DNA of 64,000 nucleotides from Allobosea sp. BH3. GTDB taxonomy: Bacteria; Pseudomonadota; Alphaproteobacteria; Rhizobiales; Beijerinckiaceae. Below, piece by piece: positions 8,397 through 16,563 of this stretch. The notes beneath the pieces were generated by a model. That model did no database searches and had not been told where the DNA came from. It saw only the letters and a program-made list of their open reading frames with translations. The stretch's first letter is position 1; every line of letters begins with the position of its first letter. A program made the translations under genes and the position numbers. The stretch covers positions 62,001 through 126,000 of the forward strand of contig NZ_JAIMCA010000006.1 of NCBI RefSeq assembly GCF_025499465.1. The letters are read 5' to 3'.

Positions 8397-8876
8397 TCAG
8401 CGCTTCGAGAACTGGAAGCTGCGGCGGGCCTTGGCCTTGCCGAACTTCTTACGCTCGACGACACGCGAGTCGCGGGTCAGGAAGCCTTCCTTCTTGAGCG
8501 GGCCGCGAAGCTCCGGCTCGTAGAAGGTCAGCGCCTTGGAGATGCCGTGGCGCACCGCGCCGGCCTGGCCGGAGAGACCGCCGCCCTTGACCGAGACGAT
8601 GACGTCATACTGCGTCATGCGGTCGACGAGCTGGAGCGGCTGCGCCAGAACGAGACGGAGCACCGGGCGAGCGAAGTAGATCTCCTGGTCGCGGCCATTG
8701 ACCGTGACCTTGCCGGAGCCGGGCTTGATCCAGACGCGGGCAATGGCGTTCTTGCGCTTGCCGGTGGCATAGGCGCGGCCCTGGGCGTCGACCTTCTTGA
8801 CGTGGACCGGGGCGGCCGGCTGCTCGGACTTGGCGACTTCGCCAAGCTGGGAGAGGGACTGAAGAACCTCGGCCAT
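8397..8876 (-). CDS. rpsI: 30S ribosomal protein S9
   Basis: A 159-residue S9 with the family [17 protein letters not shown] segment, the [15 protein letters not shown] motif and the basic C-terminal tail ending FSKR that reaches the P-site tRNA. The about 30-residue Pro/Ala-rich N-terminal extension is usual in alphaproteobacterial S9. It follows rplM with a 2-base gap and is co-transcribed with it. Confidence 0.98.
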   Translation of the reverse strand: MAEVLQSLSQLGEVAKSEQPAAPVHVKKVDAQGRAYATGKRKNAIARVWIKPGSGKVTVNGRDQEIYFARPVLRLVLAQPLQLVDRMTQYDVIVSVKGGGLSGQAGAVRHGISKALTFYEPELRGPLKKEGFLTRDSRVVERKKFGKAKARRSFQFSKR

Positions 8877-8878
8877 GG

Positions 8879-9343
8879 TCAGACCCTCTTGTTCTTGCTG
8901 TTGAGCGCGGCGACGTCGAGCGCCTCCGGCGACTGGGCGGCGTGCGGATGCTCGGCGCCCTTGTAAACGCGCAGGTTGCCGAGGATCTGGCGGAAGAGCG
9001 GGCCACGCGGCAGCATGCGCTCGACGGCCTTCTCGACGATGCGCTCGGGGAAGCGGCCATCCAGAATGAACTTGGCGGAACGCTCCTTGATGCCGCCGGC
9101 GTAGCCAGTGTGGTGGTAATACACCTTCTGGTCGCGCTTCCGGCCGGTCAGGGAGACCTTCTCGGCGTTGATGATGATGACGTTATCGCCGCAGTCGACA
9201 TGGGGGGTGTAGGCGGCCTTGTGCTTGCCGCGCAGGCGCATCGCCACCACGGAGGCGAGACGGCCGACGACGAGCCCGGAGGCGTCGATCACAACCCACT
9301 TCTTTTCGACATCGGCGGGCTTGAGCGAGACGGTGGTCTTCAT
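8879..9343 (-). CDS. rplM: 50S ribosomal protein L13
   Basis: A 154-residue L13 with the characteristic [32 protein letters not shown] and [10 protein letters not shown] segments. It is the first gene of the rplM-rpsI operon. The promoter should lie in the 284-base gap to 9627. Confidence 0.98.
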   Translation of the reverse strand: MKTTVSLKPADVEKKWVVIDASGLVVGRLASVVAMRLRGKHKAAYTPHVDCGDNVIIINAEKVSLTGRKRDQKVYYHHTGYAGGIKERSAKFILDGRFPERIVEKAVERMLPRGPLFRQILGNLRVYKGAEHPHAAQSPEALDVAALNSKNKRV

Positions 9344-9585
9344 CGCGGCACCCCTTCGGTTGCGTAAGAAAAGGACAAGCCGCCGGGGAGCCGGCGGCGG
9401 TGTGGCGTGGGAATAGGAGGAGCGGAGCCGGCTGTCAAGCGCTTCGTGGAGCGCAGGAATGCGGAAAACGATGATTTTTCAATAGCGTGAGAAAAATGGT
9501 ATCAGGATACCGCAATCTCCATTTGCCGTCGTGATTGGCTTGACCCGAGCATCTCGCGATGAGCGGGCGCCTGATCCTGCATGAG

Positions 9586-9608
9586 ATTCTCGGGTCAAGC
9601 CCGAGAAT
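9586..9608. repeat. intergenic palindromic repeat, family B, copy 2
   Basis: ATTCTCGGG / CCCGAGAAT around TCAAG, the same core as the copy at 8297-8319. About 45 bases earlier (9537-9554) an inverted half-copy (GCTTGACCCGAGCATC) appears, so a complete unit may be two opposed hairpins. Confidence 0.65.
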
Positions 9609-9627
9609 GACACCAAGCCACCCGCCA

Positions 9628-10056
9628 TTACCGCTCCGCGGGGATCGAATAGGTTCCGGTCGCGTGGCAGACCAGCTCCGTTTCGCCCTGCGAGTAGAGG
9701 CTGACCTCGCCGACCGCGAGCCGCTTGCCGAGCTTGAGCAGCTTGGCCTCGGCGATCAGCGCCGCCTGCCCCGGCTTGCGCAGGAAGTTGAAGTTCAGGC
9801 TCGTGGTCACGGCCAGCGCGACCGGCCCGATCTGTGCGAGGATCGCGGCATAGAGCGCGAGATCGGCCAGCGCCATCATCGTCGGACCCGAGATCGTGCC
9901 GCCGGGACGCAGATGCTTCTCGTGATAGTCGCAGCGCATGCGGGCCGTCAGCGGCCCGACCTCCTCGATGAAATAGGTACGCCCGCCATGGTGAAGCTGC
10001 GGGAAGACCTCGTCGAGATAGGCCTCGACCTCGGAGGCGGTCATGCGGATCGTCAT
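9628..10056 (-). CDS. PaaI-family hotdog-fold thioesterase
   Basis: A 142-residue single hotdog-domain protein. The region LRPGGTISGPTMMALADLALYAA carries the Gly-rich loop, the catalytic-type Asp and the central helix of PaaI-like acyl-CoA thioesterases. TSLNFNFLRKP is the following conserved strand. ATG 10056 is used; ATG 10044 is a possible alternative. It sits upstream of rplM on the same strand and divergent from a crotonase-fold gene, an arrangement common in related genomes. The acyl substrate is unknown. Confidence 0.88.
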   Translation of the reverse strand: MTIRMTASEVEAYLDEVFPQLHHGGRTYFIEEVGPLTARMRCDYHEKHLRPGGTISGPTMMALADLALYAAILAQIGPVALAVTTSLNFNFLRKPGQAALIAEAKLLKLGKRLAVGEVSLYSQGETELVCHATGTYSIPAER

Positions 10057-10191
10057 GCGGAAAGCCGGAGGCTGAGGTGGGGGTTATCCCCTTGCAGCAT
10101 GGCGGGCCGGCCCCGACAATAGGCGGAAATGCCAAAGGCGAGGCGCATAATTCGCCGCGCGCATCAGTGCAGCGCAGCAGGAGGAAGCGCG

Positions 10192-11001
10192 ATGAACGTC
10201 CACCAGCCCGAGACGGCGCCTGTCCTGCTGCGGCAGGATGCGGACGGCATCGCGACACTGACGCTGAACCGCCCGCAGGCTCGCAATCCGCTCAGCGAGG
10301 CGATGCTGGCTGCGCTGGCCGAGGGCTTCACCGCCATCGCCGCCGACCGCTCGGTCAAGGCCGTGATCCTCGCCGCGGCAGGGCCGGTCTTCAGCGCCGG
10401 GCACGATCTCAAGGAGATGACGGCGCACAGGGCCGACCCTGACCGTGGCCGCGCCTATTTCGCCGAGATCCTCGGGCGCTGCTCGGCCGTGATGCAGCAG
10501 ATCACCGCCCTGCCCCAACCGGTCATCGCCGCAGTGGAAGGCACGGCGACGGCCGCCGGCTGCCAGCTCGTCGCGACCTGCGATCTCGCCGTGGCGGGGG
10601 CGGACGCCCGCTTCTGCACGCCCGGCGTCCATATCGGACTGTTCTGCTCGACGCCGATGGTGGCGCTCTCGCGCAACCTCTCGGCCAAGCATGCCCTGGA
10701 GATGCTGCTGCTCGGCGAGATGGTGCCGGCGGCGGAAGCGGCCCGGATGGGCCTCGTCAATCGCGTCGTACCGGCCGGCACCGCGCTCGCCGAGGCTGGA
10801 AGGCTCGCCGCCGTCATCGCCTCCAAATCACGGGCGACGATCAAGATCGGCAAGCGCGCCTTCTACGAGCAGCGCGAGATGGGGTTGAAGGCGGCCTATG
10901 ACCACGCCTCGGCGGTGATGGTCGAGAACATGCTCGCGCGCGACGCGGAGGAAGGCATCGGCGCCTTCGTGGCAAAGCGCCCACCCGTCTGGGAGGCATA
11001 A
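10192..11001 (+). CDS. ECHDC3-like crotonase-fold protein (enoyl-CoA hydratase family)
   Basis: A 269-residue crotonase-fold protein starting at ATG 10192 after a GGAGGAAG box. The oxyanion-hole motif SAGHDLKEM and the AAGCQLVATCDLAVA segment are present. The loop TPGVHIGLFCSTP and the C-terminal KRPPVW closely resemble the ECHDC3 subgroup of the family. In that subgroup the Glu that acts as general base in classical hydratases is replaced, and it is absent here too. Acyl-CoA binding is likely, but classical hydratase activity is doubtful. It is divergent from the PaaI-like thioesterase. Confidence 0.88.
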   Translation: MNVHQPETAPVLLRQDADGIATLTLNRPQARNPLSEAMLAALAEGFTAIAADRSVKAVILAAAGPVFSAGHDLKEMTAHRADPDRGRAYFAEILGRCSAVMQQITALPQPVIAAVEGTATAAGCQLVATCDLAVAGADARFCTPGVHIGLFCSTPMVALSRNLSAKHALEMLLLGEMVPAAEAARMGLVNRVVPAGTALAEAGRLAAVIASKSRATIKIGKRAFYEQREMGLKAAYDHASAVMVENMLARDAEEGIGAFVAKRPPVWEA

Positions 11002-11039
11002 AAAAGGCGCCGCGCCGATCCACGATCGGCCACGACGCC
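11001..11039 (-). terminator. hairpin terminator, - strand
   Basis: Imperfect stem with core GCCGATC / GATCGGC (3-base loop) and outer GGCG / CGCC pairing. On the - strand it is followed by TTTTTT. It serves the hypothetical gene at 11056-11499, which converges with the crotonase gene. Confidence 0.7.
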
Positions 11040-11055
11040 AGGATCACAACCAAGG

Positions 11056-11499
11056 CTAGACCGTCTCGGACCGCCGCACAGCCGGCACCGGCTCTTCATG
11101 CGGATGGGTATGGCCGTGCCCCTCGCCTTCCGCATGGGGCTCGGCGGGAAGCTGCAGCACCGTCACGCGCTGCCCGGGCACCAGGCTCGTGACCATCACC
11201 ACCCTGCCGTCAGGAAGTTCGAGGGCGTCGTGATGGACGTAGGGCTTGTCGAGATCGACCTGGCGGAAGCGGGCGACACGCGCCGCGATCTTGCGGCTGG
11301 GCAGCAGCCCCATGCCGCGATCGCATTCGATGTCGGCATGGAACGCGAGCTCCGTGCCGGGCATCACGCAGACGGCGACGTCGGCATTGCCCGCGGCGCA
11401 GAAGCCGCGCGTGCTGGCATTGGGAAAGCTGGTCGAAACCAGCTCGTCGCCGACCTTGGCAGGAGTGGACATTACATGATGCAGGCTGTAGTCGCACAT
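11056..11499 (-). CDS. conserved-looking hypothetical protein with His/Glu-rich tail
   Basis: A 147-residue soluble protein. ATG 11499 was chosen because an AAAGGAG box precedes it. It begins MCDYSLHHV and contains CAAGNADVAVCVMPGTELAF, then KPYVHHDALELPDGRVVMVTSL, and ends in a His/Glu cluster (HAEGEGHGHTHPHEE) that could bind a transition metal. No family recognised. It is a single gene with its own terminator. Confidence 0.7.
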   Translation of the reverse strand: MCDYSLHHVMSTPAKVGDELVSTSFPNASTRGFCAAGNADVAVCVMPGTELAFHADIECDRGMGLLPSRKIAARVARFRQVDLDKPYVHHDALELPDGRVVMVTSLVPGQRVTVLQLPAEPHAEGEGHGHTHPHEEPVPAVRRSETV

Positions 11500-11649
11500 G
11501 GCAGGCACTCCTTTCATCGCAGGAGGCATCTCGGGATGATTCCCGAGGTATCCAGCAGAGCACGAAAGCATGGCGAGGCTGTGATGAGGCCGCTTTTGTC
11601 CGCAGCGCGAGTGCCTTGATTTCCCGATGCTTTCTCCGGATTCTCAGAA

Positions 11650-12180
11650 TTGAGCCACGATTCCTACGATGACGCGCTGATCCGCCGCATCCTGCGCGAG
11701 ACGAAGCGCATCGCGCTGGTCGGCGCCTCCGCCAACGAGGCGCGGCCGAGCTGGATCGTCACCAAGTATCTGCTCGACCGCGACTACGACGTGATCCCGG
11801 TCAATCCGGGCCTCGCCAGCCAGACGCTGCTGGGCAAGACGGTCTACGGCTCGCTGAAGGAGATTCCCGGCCCGATCGACATGGTCGAGATCTTCCGCAA
11901 CTCGGAAGCGGCTGGCCCGATCACCGACGAGGCGCTGACGCTCGATCCGCTGCCGAAAGTGATCTGGATGCAGCTTTCCGTGCGCAACGACGAGGCGGCG
12001 GCCCGGGCGGAGGCGAAAGGCCTCACCGTCATCATGAACCGCTGCCCCAAGATCGAGTATGGAAGGCTCTCGGGCGAGATCGGCTGGCAGGGCATCAATT
12101 CGCGCATTCTCTCGGCCAAGAAGCCGGCGCTGTCGGGCAAGGGCTTCCAGAAGCTGACGATCAACCGGCCAGGGACGTAG
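11650..12180 (+). CDS. CoA-binding domain protein (YccU-like)
   Basis: A 176-residue protein starting at TTG 11650 (weak ribosome binding site). It is one CoA-binding Rossmann domain: IALVGASANEARPSWIVTKYL holds the nucleotide loop, followed by VIPVNPGLASQTLLGKTVY and VIWMQLSVRNDEAAARAEA with the C-terminal VMNRCPKIEYG. Stand-alone members bind CoA derivatives and are of unknown physiological role. Located upstream of a flavin monooxygenase and metY, a neighbourhood shared by related genomes. Confidence 0.88.
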   Translation: MSHDSYDDALIRRILRETKRIALVGASANEARPSWIVTKYLLDRDYDVIPVNPGLASQTLLGKTVYGSLKEIPGPIDMVEIFRNSEAAGPITDEALTLDPLPKVIWMQLSVRNDEAAARAEAKGLTVIMNRCPKIEYGRLSGEIGWQGINSRILSAKKPALSGKGFQKLTINRPGT

Positions 12181-12272
12181 ATTCGCGTCACGGCCGGGCT
12201 TGGCCCCGGCCATCTCGGAAACCAGGGGACTGGTACCAAGATTCTCGGGTCGAGCCCGCAGGGAGGCAGGCC

Positions 12273-13505
12273 ATGCGTGAACTCGCCACCACCTGCTGCA
12301 TCGCCGGCGGCGGCCCTGCGGGGATGATGCTGGGGTTCCTGCTGGCGCGGGCGGGGGTCGACGTCATCGTGCTGGAAAAGCATGCCGACTTCCTGCGCGA
12401 TTTCCGCGGCGACACCATCCACCCCTCGACGATGCAGCTCATGGCAGAGCTCGGGCTGCTCCACGACTTCCTGAAGCTGCCTCATTCCGCCGTGCGGACC
12501 ATTGCGATGGGCTTCGGCAAGGAAACGATCCAGTTCGCCGACTTCTCGCATCTGCCCGTCGCCGCGCCGTTCGTGGCGATGATGCCGCAATGGGATTTTC
12601 TCGACTTTCTGGCCGATCGGGGACGCGAACAGCCCCGCTTTACATTGATGATGAATGCCAAGGCCGAAGGGTTGATCGAAGAGGCAGGGCAGATCAGAGG
12701 CCTGACCGGCCACGACACCAACGGCCCCTTCTCCATCCTGGCGGACCTCGTCGTCGCCGCCGACGGGCGCCAATCCGACATCCGCGCGGCGTCCGGGCTG
12801 AAGGGCATCGACATCGGCGCACCGATGGACGTGCTCTGGTTCAGGCTGCCGAAGGAGGCCGGCGACCCCGGACAGACCGGCGGGCAGGTCGCGAACGGAC
12901 GGCTTCTGGTGACGCTGGATCGCGGCGATTACTGGCAGAGCGCCTTCGTCATTCCGAAGGACAGCTTCGAGGCGCTGCGCGCGGCGGGGCTGCCCGCCTT
13001 CCGCGAAAGCGTCACCAAACTGGCCCCATGGCTCGCCGGGCGCATGCAGGCGATCGCAGATTGGGACGAGATCAAGCTGCTCACGGTCGCGGTCGACAGG
13101 CTCGAAACCTGGTGGCGACCGGGGCTTCTCTGCATTGGCGACGCGGCGCATGCGATGTCGCCGATCGGCGGCGTCGGCGTCAATCTCGCGGTTCAAGACG
13201 CCGTTGCGGCGGCCAATCTCCTTGCCGCCCCGCTGCGGGAAAAGCGCCTGAGCAACAGCGATCTCGCTGCCGTGCAGGCACGCCGGGAGTTTCCAACCAA
13301 GGCCACGCAGCGCATGCAGGTCATCGCGCAGAACCGGATCATATCCCCGCTTCTGGCACGCTCCGAAAGCGATGCGCCGCTCGGCCCGCCTCTGCTGGTC
13401 CGGCTGTTCAACTGGTTCCCGCTGCTGCGCCGCATCCCGGCGCGACTCGTCGGCATGGGCGTCCGGCCGGAGCATATCGGGGCGGAGCTGGCGCCGCGCC
13501 GCTGA
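12273..13505 (+). CDS. FAD-dependent aromatic-type monooxygenase
   Basis: A 410-residue flavoprotein of the p-hydroxybenzoate hydroxylase fold. Residues 8-16 carry the dinucleotide motif (IAGGGPAGM). A DG fingerprint (VAADGRQSDIR) lies near residue 170, and the FAD ribityl GD motif GDAAHAMSPIGGVG near 290. Such enzymes hydroxylate aromatic or polyketide substrates with NAD(P)H and oxygen; the substrate is not evident. ATG 12273 follows AGGGAGGC. It lies between the CoA-binding gene and metY on the same strand. Confidence 0.88.
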   Translation: MRELATTCCIAGGGPAGMMLGFLLARAGVDVIVLEKHADFLRDFRGDTIHPSTMQLMAELGLLHDFLKLPHSAVRTIAMGFGKETIQFADFSHLPVAAPFVAMMPQWDFLDFLADRGREQPRFTLMMNAKAEGLIEEAGQIRGLTGHDTNGPFSILADLVVAADGRQSDIRAASGLKGIDIGAPMDVLWFRLPKEAGDPGQTGGQVANGRLLVTLDRGDYWQSAFVIPKDSFEALRAAGLPAFRESVTKLAPWLAGRMQAIADWDEIKLLTVAVDRLETWWRPGLLCIGDAAHAMSPIGGVGVNLAVQDAVAAANLLAAPLREKRLSNSDLAAVQARREFPTKATQRMQVIAQNRIISPLLARSESDAPLGPPLLVRLFNWFPLLRRIPARLVGMGVRPEHIGAELAPRR

Positions 13506-13522
13506 ATTGACGCTCCGGCAAG

Positions 13523-13540
13523 CGTTCGTTAAACCGAACG
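13523..13540. promoter_or_regulatory. inverted repeat upstream of metY
   Basis: CGTTCG-TTAAAC-CGAACG, a perfect 6-bp dyad with a 6-base spacer, 38 bases before the metY start. It may be an operator; no regulator is assigned. Confidence 0.35.
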
Positions 13541-13577
13541 ATAGAACCTAAGATCAGAAGCATTCAGGGAGCACGCC

Positions 13578-14855
13578 ATGTCCGACCGCGCACCGGGTTT
13601 CAGCACACTCGCCATCCATGCAGGCGCCGCTCCCGATGCGGCGACGGGCGCGCGCGCCACGCCGATTTACCAGACGACCTCCTTCGTCTTCGATGATGTC
13701 GACCATGCCGCCTCGCTGTTCGGCCTGCAGGCATTCGGCAACATCTACACCCGCATCGGCAACCCGACGAATGCCGTGCTGGAGGAGCGCGTCGCGGCGC
13801 TCGAGGGCGGCACGGCGGCGCTGGCGGTGGCCTCCGGTCACGCGGCCGAGTTCCTCTGCTTCCACGCGCTGATGCAGCCGGGCGACGAGTTCGTCGCGGC
13901 GCGCAAGCTCTATGGCGGCTCGATCAACCAGTTCAACCACTCCTACAAGAACTTCGGCTGGAACGTGATCTGGGCCGATTCCGACGATCTGGAGTCCTTC
14001 GCGGCGGCGGTGACGCCGAAGACCAAGGCGATCTTCATCGAATCCATCGCCAATCCCGGCGGCGTCATCACCGATATCGCCGGCATCAGCGCCATCGCGA
14101 AGAAGCACAACATCCCGCTCATCGTCGACAACACGATGGCGACGCCCTACCTGATCCGCCCCTTCGAGCACGGCGCCGACATCATCGTGCACTCCGCGAC
14201 GAAGTTCCTCGGCGGACACGGCAATTCGATCGGCGGCCTGATCGTCGACGGCGGTTCGTTCAACTGGGTCGGCGACGACCGCTATCCCATGCTCTCCAAG
14301 CCCCGGCCGGAATATAACGGCATGGTGCTGGGCGAGACCTTCGGCAACTTCGCCTTCGCCATCGCGACGCGCGTGCTCGGCCTGCGCGACATGGGCCCGG
14401 CGCTCTCGCCCTTCAACGCCTTCATGATCCTGACCGGCATCGAGACCCTGCCGCTGCGCATGCAGAGGCATTGCGAGAACGCGCTCAAGGTCGCCACGCA
14501 TCTCGCCAAGCATCCTGCGGTGGAATGGGTGAGCTATCCCGGCCTGTCCGGCGACAAGTATCACGAGCTCGCCAAGCGCTATTCGCCGAAGGGCGCCGGC
14601 GCGGTCTTCACCTTCGGGCTCAAGGGCGGCTACGACGCCGGCGTCAAGCTCGTCACCGAGCTGAAGCTGTTCTCGCATCTGGCCAATATCGGCGACACCC
14701 GCTCGCTGGTGATCCACCCGGCCTCGACCACGCACCGCCAGCTCAGCGACGAGCAGAAGACGGCATCCGGCGCCGGGCCGCAGGTGATCCGCCTCTCGAT
14801 CGGCCTCGAGGATGTCGAGGACCTGATCGCGGATCTGGATCAGGCGCTGGCGTAA
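13578..14855 (+). CDS. metY: O-acetylhomoserine aminocarboxypropyltransferase (sulfhydrylase)
   Basis: PLP enzyme making homocysteine (or methionine) from O-acetylhomoserine and sulfide (or methanethiol). The 425-residue length and sequence fit MetY within the Cys/Met-metabolism family. The phosphate-binding SGHAAEF loop, the substrate-loop IYTRIGNPTNAVLEERVA, the Asp of VDNTMATP and the PLP lysine Lys209 in HSATKFLGG are all present. ATG 13578 follows a GGGAG box. MetZ-type O-succinylhomoserine enzymes are shorter, so MetY is preferred. Confidence 0.93.
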   Translation: MSDRAPGFSTLAIHAGAAPDAATGARATPIYQTTSFVFDDVDHAASLFGLQAFGNIYTRIGNPTNAVLEERVAALEGGTAALAVASGHAAEFLCFHALMQPGDEFVAARKLYGGSINQFNHSYKNFGWNVIWADSDDLESFAAAVTPKTKAIFIESIANPGGVITDIAGISAIAKKHNIPLIVDNTMATPYLIRPFEHGADIIVHSATKFLGGHGNSIGGLIVDGGSFNWVGDDRYPMLSKPRPEYNGMVLGETFGNFAFAIATRVLGLRDMGPALSPFNAFMILTGIETLPLRMQRHCENALKVATHLAKHPAVEWVSYPGLSGDKYHELAKRYSPKGAGAVFTFGLKGGYDAGVKLVTELKLFSHLANIGDTRSLVIHPASTTHRQLSDEQKTASGAGPQVIRLSIGLEDVEDLIADLDQALA

Positions 14856-14905
14856 GCCGAGCCCGTCACTCCCGGGCTAGCGCCCCAAGAATCTCATGAC
14901 GAAGG

Positions 14906-14930
14906 AGGCGCCGGAAACGGCGCCTTTTTC
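14906..14930 (+). terminator. terminator of metY
   Basis: Stem AGGCGCCG / CGGCGCCT with a GAAA loop followed by TTTTTC, 50 bases after the stop. Confidence 0.85.
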
Positions 14931-14950
14931 TTTGAGAGATGCTCTGCCTT

Positions 14951-15084
14951 GTCATTCCGGGGCGCGCCGCAGGCGTGAACCAGGAACCCACGACCGGGTG
15001 AGGCCGTCCAGATGCGATCATCAGAAATTGGTGCGACCCAGTCGCGGGTTCCGGGTCTGCTGCTGTGCAGCGTCCCGGAATGAC
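14951..15084. repeat. intergenic palindromic repeat, family A, copy 2
   Basis: A 134-base element bounded by the perfect inverted ends GTCATTCCGG and CCGGAATGAC, with an inner inverted pair around AGGAACCC / GGGTTCC. Same family as 3896-4047. It occupies the gap between metY and ctaA, whose transcripts converge. Confidence 0.7.
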
Positions 15085-15096
15085 AGCGGGCGTGCC

Positions 15097-16164
15097 TTAA
15101 GCCCGCGCCGCCCGCTCTGTGCGGGTGACATGAACCACGCCCATCGCCAGCACGGCGAAGCCAAGCGCCTGATGAGCGAGGCCCGCCCAGAGCGGCACCA
15201 CAAGCAGCAGCGTCACCACGCCGAGCGCCGACTGCGCCAGCACCAGACTGGCGATGGCTGTCGAGCGCTTGGCGCTGCCCGATTGCGGCGCGACGCGGCG
15301 CAGCCTCAGCACGTTCCAGAGCGCGACGGCAAAGAGAAGGTAGGCGCCGATCCGATGGTTGAACTGCACCAGCGCGACATTGTCGACGAAGTTCTCCCAG
15401 AACGGGCTGACCGCGAAGAGCGTCGCCGCGGGCGGTACCAGCGCGCCGTCCATCAGCGGCCAGGTGTTGAAGGTAAAGCCCGCCTTGGAGCCGGCGACGA
15501 GCCCGCCGAGCGCGACCTGCACGAAGAGCAGCAACAGCAGGAGCCAGGCAGTCCCCCTGCCCCGCGCGGGCTCGACGCGCCGCAAGGGCGTCAAAGCCGT
15601 GGCGAAGGCGATGACAGAGGCGAAGAACAGGCCGGCGAATGTGAGATGCAGGGTCAGCTTCACCGGCGCGACGGCGACCATGCCGGGCTGGAGCCCCGAG
15701 GCGACCATGATCCAGCCGATAGTGCCCTGCAGGCCGAGCAGCAGCCCCATGCCGAACAGCGTCAAGGTCAGGCGCGCCGGCAGGAGGCGGCCGAGCGCCA
15801 CGATCAGGAAACCGCCGAGATAAACGAGACCGATGAAGCGCCCCAGCTGGCGATGGCCCCATTCCCACCAGTAGATGAACTGGAATTCCCCGAGGCTCAT
15901 GCCGTTGTTGAGGATCTGGTACTGGGGGCTCGCCTGATATTTGGCGAATTCCTCGGCCCAGGCTGCAGCCGAGAGCGGCGGCAGCGCGCCGGTGATCGGC
16001 TTCCATTCGGTGATCGAGAGGCCCGAGCCGGTGAGCCGCGTCGCGCCGCCGACCACCACCATCACGAAGACGAGGCCCGCGACAATCCAGAGCCATCGGC
16101 GGATGCCGGCATGGCTGGCGGCCTTGGCAGCGGCGCCGGCAGGCTGGTTCAGGGCGATGGTCAC
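15097..16164 (-). CDS. ctaA: heme A synthase (COX15/CtaA family)
   Basis: Oxidises the C8 methyl of heme O to heme A for cytochrome aa3 oxidases, in the inner membrane. Eight membrane helices are apparent. Family signatures are GGATRLTGSGLSITEWKP near the N-terminus, EFQFIYWWEWGHRQLGR with a conserved heme-ligand His, and later LHLTFA, VQFNHRIGAYLL and LAHQALGF carrying further His ligands. The open frame reaches 16278, but that stretch overlaps a palindromic repeat at 16248-16272. GTG 16164 gives 355 residues and is the preferred start; this is not certain. Confidence 0.92.
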   Translation of the reverse strand: MTIALNQPAGAAAKAASHAGIRRWLWIVAGLVFVMVVVGGATRLTGSGLSITEWKPITGALPPLSAAAWAEEFAKYQASPQYQILNNGMSLGEFQFIYWWEWGHRQLGRFIGLVYLGGFLIVALGRLLPARLTLTLFGMGLLLGLQGTIGWIMVASGLQPGMVAVAPVKLTLHLTFAGLFFASVIAFATALTPLRRVEPARGRGTAWLLLLLLFVQVALGGLVAGSKAGFTFNTWPLMDGALVPPAATLFAVSPFWENFVDNVALVQFNHRIGAYLLFAVALWNVLRLRRVAPQSGSAKRSTAIASLVLAQSALGVVTLLLVVPLWAGLAHQALGFAVLAMGVVHVTRTERAARA

Positions 16165-16247
16165 AGGCGCGGGGCTTTCGGTCGCAATCGGCAGCGCTTC
16201 ACAACCGTCGACAGCGGTGACATAGCGCGAGTGAAGCGGGTTCTCGT

Positions 16248-16272
16248 CGCAAAAGTGGTTCCCACTTTTGCG
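16248..16272. repeat. palindromic repeat, family C
   Basis: Perfect 11-bp inverted repeat CGCAAAAGTGG / CCACTTTTGCG with a TTC loop, in the gap between ctaA and the DUF2842 gene. It resembles the AAAAGTGGAACC repeat core also seen at 53402-53440 and known as a dispersed intergenic repeat in rhizobia. Confidence 0.65.
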
Positions 16273-16353
16273 GAACATGCTTTAGACCCCTCGCCCTAAC
16301 GCGACAACGCCCGCATTGCCGCAGGAGCGCTTCACCCCGCGGCGGAGAGATCG

Positions 16354-16563
16354 ATGAAACAACGCACGCGTAAGCTGGTCGGGACGGTCGTGATCCTCGT
16401 CTTCGTCTGCGTCTATGCGCTGGTCGCGATGGCGCTGGCGCAGGGGCGGATCACCGACGCGCCAAAGCTCGTGCAGGGCATTGCCTATGTCACGCTCGGA
16501 CTCGCCTGGGTGCTGCCGCTGCTGCCGCTGATCAAGTGGATGGAGAAGCGGGACGACGCTTAA
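16354..16563 (+). CDS. DUF2842 small membrane protein
   Basis: A 69-residue protein with two membrane helices (about 8-28 and 44-62), starting MKQRTRKLVG, as usual for DUF2842, whose genes often lie beside ctaA. Start ATG 16354 follows GGCGGAGAG. Its last 4 bases overlap the 3' end of the convergent deacetylase gene. Function unknown; a link to cytochrome oxidase assembly is suggested only by position. Confidence 0.85.
   Translation: MKQRTRKLVGTVVILVFVCVYALVAMALAQGRITDAPKLVQGIAYVTLGLAWVLPLLPLIKWMEKRDDA

Noticed and set aside
13506-13577. SAM-II riboswitch upstream of metY
   Set aside because: The leader is short and lacks the conserved pseudoknot core; only a simple dyad is present.
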